Part shown: positions 62,182 to 64,000 of the stretch, one piece after another | Position numbering within the stretch: the stretch's first letter is position 1 | How the letters are laid out: each line of letters starts with the position of its first letter | Assembly (NCBI GenBank): GCA_913058265.1 | Contig: CAJXPQ010000006.1 | Span: forward strand, 62,001 to 126,000 | DNA length: 64,000 bases | Source of the DNA: an uncultured Oligoflexia bacterium | GTDB lineage: Bacteria; Bdellovibrionota; Bacteriovoracia; Bacteriovoracales; Bacteriovoracaceae | Direction: 5' to 3' | Program-made: the position numbers and the translations under genes | Notes under the pieces: generated by a model | Told to the model about the DNA's origin: nothing | Databases searched by the model: none | Seen by the model: only the letters and a program-made list of their open reading frames with translations

Positions 62182-63079
62182 AAATTTAAAAAAGATTGGT
62201 ATTATACTTAAGCCTTCACACTTTGATGATCTACCAAATATTCTTACCAACCTTTTGCGTTGGCTTTTTCGAAGGTCTAAAGAGATATATATCTTAGAAA
62301 AAGAAGAGTCCCGTCTTGAAGGCTCACTATCCAAAAAATTATTATCAAATGTTCACTTTGTTGATGAATCCTATTTATTTAATGATGTTGATATTATTCT
62401 TTCACTTGGTGGCGATGGTACCTTGCTTGGAGTAGCTAGAAAAGTATCCTCTAAAGTTCCTGTGTTTAGTGTTAATCTTGGCCGTCTTGGCTTTATTACA
62501 GAATTTAGCAAAACTGATTTCTATGAGAAGTTAAACGTCATCTTTCTTGGTAAATACGATATTATAAAGAAAAATCTCTACAGTATGGCCGTAACTAATA
62601 AATCTAAGAAAAAATCAAAAGAATATTTTTTTAACGATATTGTTTTTACAAAAAACGATCTGGCGAGGATGTTTACTCTCTCTGTTGAAACAGAGAATGA
62701 GCATATCTTTAATCTTTCGGGTGATGGTTTAATCATTAGCTCGACCTATGGATCTACAGCCTACTCACTCGCAGCTGGTGGGCCAATAGTACATCCCGCG
62801 GTAAAGGCCTTAATTCTCACACCTATTTGTGCACATAGTCTAACTCACAGACCTTTAGTTATTCCCGATAATGAAAAGTTGAAAGTTACTGTAATTGATA
62901 AGATTGACAGTGTTTCTGTAACAATGGATGGTCAAACTTGCGTTCACTTAGAACCAAGGGATATAGTAACAATTAAGAAAGAAAGCTCAAAGGCCATCAC
63001 TCTTATTAAAAATTCAGAAAAATCTTACTTTCATACTTTGAAAGAGAAATTTGTTCATGGTAGAAGAGAAGTATACTAG
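62171..63079 (+). CDS. nadK: NAD kinase
   Basis: NadK phosphorylates NAD to NADP. The 302-residue product shows the GGDG motif (80-83, SLGGDGTLLGVAR), NLGRLGFITEF, and the NAD-binding SGDGLIISSTYGSTAYSLAAGGP region. It begins 11 nt before the receiver gene ends and recN follows after 9 nt, so all three are probably on one mRNA. Confidence 0.97.
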   Translation: MKNKNLKKIGIILKPSHFDDLPNILTNLLRWLFRRSKEIYILEKEESRLEGSLSKKLLSNVHFVDESYLFNDVDIILSLGGDGTLLGVARKVSSKVPVFSVNLGRLGFITEFSKTDFYEKLNVIFLGKYDIIKKNLYSMAVTNKSKKKSKEYFFNDIVFTKNDLARMFTLSVETENEHIFNLSGDGLIISSTYGSTAYSLAAGGPIVHPAVKALILTPICAHSLTHRPLVIPDNEKLKVTVIDKIDSVSVTMDGQTCVHLEPRDIVTIKKESSKAITLIKNSEKSYFHTLKEKFVHGRREVY

Positions 63080-63088
63080 GAGATATGT

Positions 63089-64000
63089 ATGTCAGAAAAA
63101 ACTCAGATGAAGTTAGATAAGATTAACTTAAAAAACTTTGCCACTTTTGAGGATCAAAATATACATTTTGATGATCATCTTAACACTATTGTTGGTGAAA
63201 CTGGATCTGGAAAAAGTCTCATCCTGGATGCAATACAAATTGTTCTCGGTGCAAGAACCGATAAGAAGCTGGTTCGATTTAATTGCGAGTTTTCTATACT
63301 TGAAGCGCATTTTGTAACAGAATCAAATTTTATAAAAAATTATTTTAATGAAATCGGATATCCATTTGAAAATAATGAAATTGTAATCAAAAGGATTATG
63401 TATTCAAATGGTAAGTCTAAGTCTTTTCTAAATCATCAATCTTGTACAAAAACAACTTTGAGTGATTTTTCTCGTAGATTTGTAGACCTCGTTGGACAGT
63501 TTGAAAATCAAAAATTGCTATCTAGCGAATATCAAATTTTACTACTTGACCATTATTCAGGCGCCCATGCTCTACTCCATGATTACAAAGAAAGTTATGC
63601 TGAATTAACACAACTTCGAAAGAAACATACTACAATGGTTAATGACAACCTCGATCTCTTTCAAAAATTAGACTATATAAATTTTCAAATCTCTGAGTTT
63701 GAAAAAATTAATCCATCAATTGAAACAGAAAATGATCTCTTAGCTCAAAAAGAAAAGTTTCTTAAAGTTCAAGAAAACATAGAGTCGATTAAAGTCATAA
63801 ATCAAATATTTGAAGGAGACGAGTCTTCAAGTGGAATTTTTGATCTCATAAACAAAATCAAACGGAGTCTTGATCAAGGACTTCTTGACGAAGATCACCA
63901 CAATAAATTAGCTACAGCGGAAGAATATCTGAATGATGTGAATTATAAACTAAACAATGCTAACCTTGATGTTTCAGAAGACTATGATTACGATCAAATT
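63089..64000 (+). CDS. recN: DNA repair protein RecN, start only
   Basis: RecN is an SMC-like ATPase that binds DNA ends during double-strand break repair. The visible 304 codons include Walker A IVGETGSGKSLILDA with QIVLGARTDK, DLVGQFENQKLLSSEY and the beginning of the coiled coil. The ATG at 63089 has AGGAG 6 nt upstream, which favours it over an out-of-frame ATG at 63085. The gene continues beyond the right edge. Confidence 0.95.
   Translation, partial: MSEKTQMKLDKINLKNFATFEDQNIHFDDHLNTIVGETGSGKSLILDAIQIVLGARTDKKLVRFNCEFSILEAHFVTESNFIKNYFNEIGYPFENNEIVIKRIMYSNGKSKSFLNHQSCTKTTLSDFSRRFVDLVGQFENQKLLSSEYQILLLDHYSGAHALLHDYKESYAELTQLRKKHTTMVNDNLDLFQKLDYINFQISEFEKINPSIETENDLLAQKEKFLKVQENIESIKVINQIFEGDESSSGIFDLINKIKRSLDQGLLDEDHHNKLATAEEYLNDVNYKLNNANLDVSEDYDYDQI

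Overview
The window is AT-rich, gene-dense chromosomal DNA from a Gram-negative, flagellated bacterium with type IV pili. The gene families fit Bdellovibrionota (Bdellovibrio-and-like organisms), most likely the low-GC Bacteriovoracales/Halobacteriovorax side. Supporting points are a pilH-pilI-pilD-pilM-N-O-P-Q order that matches the Myxococcus pil cluster, a complete moxR/bat operon, a TamA/TamB pair, secreted matrixin-type proteases and a flagellar-cap cluster. The taxonomic call is an inference from family content, AT bias and gene order; no rRNA is present. I see no mobile elements, CRISPR arrays, tRNAs or rRNAs.

Layout. (1) 1-5069, minus: the 3'-truncated lon gene, an AMIN-like secreted protein, a matrixin-type zinc protease and a C-terminally anchored partner. 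(2) 5133-8728, minus: a UvrA-like paralogue with a degenerate second ATPase site, then rpsI-rplM with their own promoter and terminator. (3) 8795-27807, minus, a very long collinear run: ABC transporter (pilH/pilI-like), prepilin peptidase, pilM-N-O-P-Q, a TPR protein, aroQ, efp, accB-accC, an unknown protein, tamB and tamA. A promoter with a flanking 9-bp inverted repeat lies in front of pilM. (4) 27836-34255: a divergent TPR-like membrane protein, two tandem prepilin genes (pilA and a paralogue) and pilB-pilT-pilC. (5) 34303-42761, minus: moxR, DUF58, unknown, batA, batB/C, batD and a fused ribF-aroE gene, almost all overlapping. (6) 42867-47275: a secreted protein of unknown function, rqcH (NFACT) and, head to head with it, mutS2 (rqcU). 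The start codons of these last two genes overlap by two bases. (7) 47267-53201, minus: lepB, a stand-alone penicillin-binding transpeptidase, rlmE/ftsJ, a sigma-54 activator without a sensor domain, small ORFs and a large membrane protein. (8) 53413-64000, plus: fliD-fliS-fliT-like, a Maf/DUF115-like protein, two GT9-like glycosyltransferase proteins with an overlooked 42-residue gene between them, a flagellar-context hypothetical protein, a soluble histidine kinase, a receiver-only regulator, nadK and the start of recN.

How the parts fit together: the pil genes supply a complete type IV pilus machine (motors PilB/PilT, platform PilC, alignment complex PilMNOP, secretin PilQ, peptidase PilD, pilins). 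MoxR/Bat, TamAB, LepB and the penicillin-binding protein serve the cell envelope. RqcH and MutS2 are two arms of the bacterial ribosome-associated quality-control response to collided ribosomes. The fliD cluster probably builds and possibly glycosylates the flagellar filament or cap.

The observations most worth following are the rqcH/mutS2 start-codon overlap, the RibF-AroE fusion, the asymmetric UvrA paralogue, the overlooked 42-residue gene, the 113-bp out-of-frame overlap that encodes the signal peptide region of the protein beside rqcH, and several small-ORF and start-codon anomalies.
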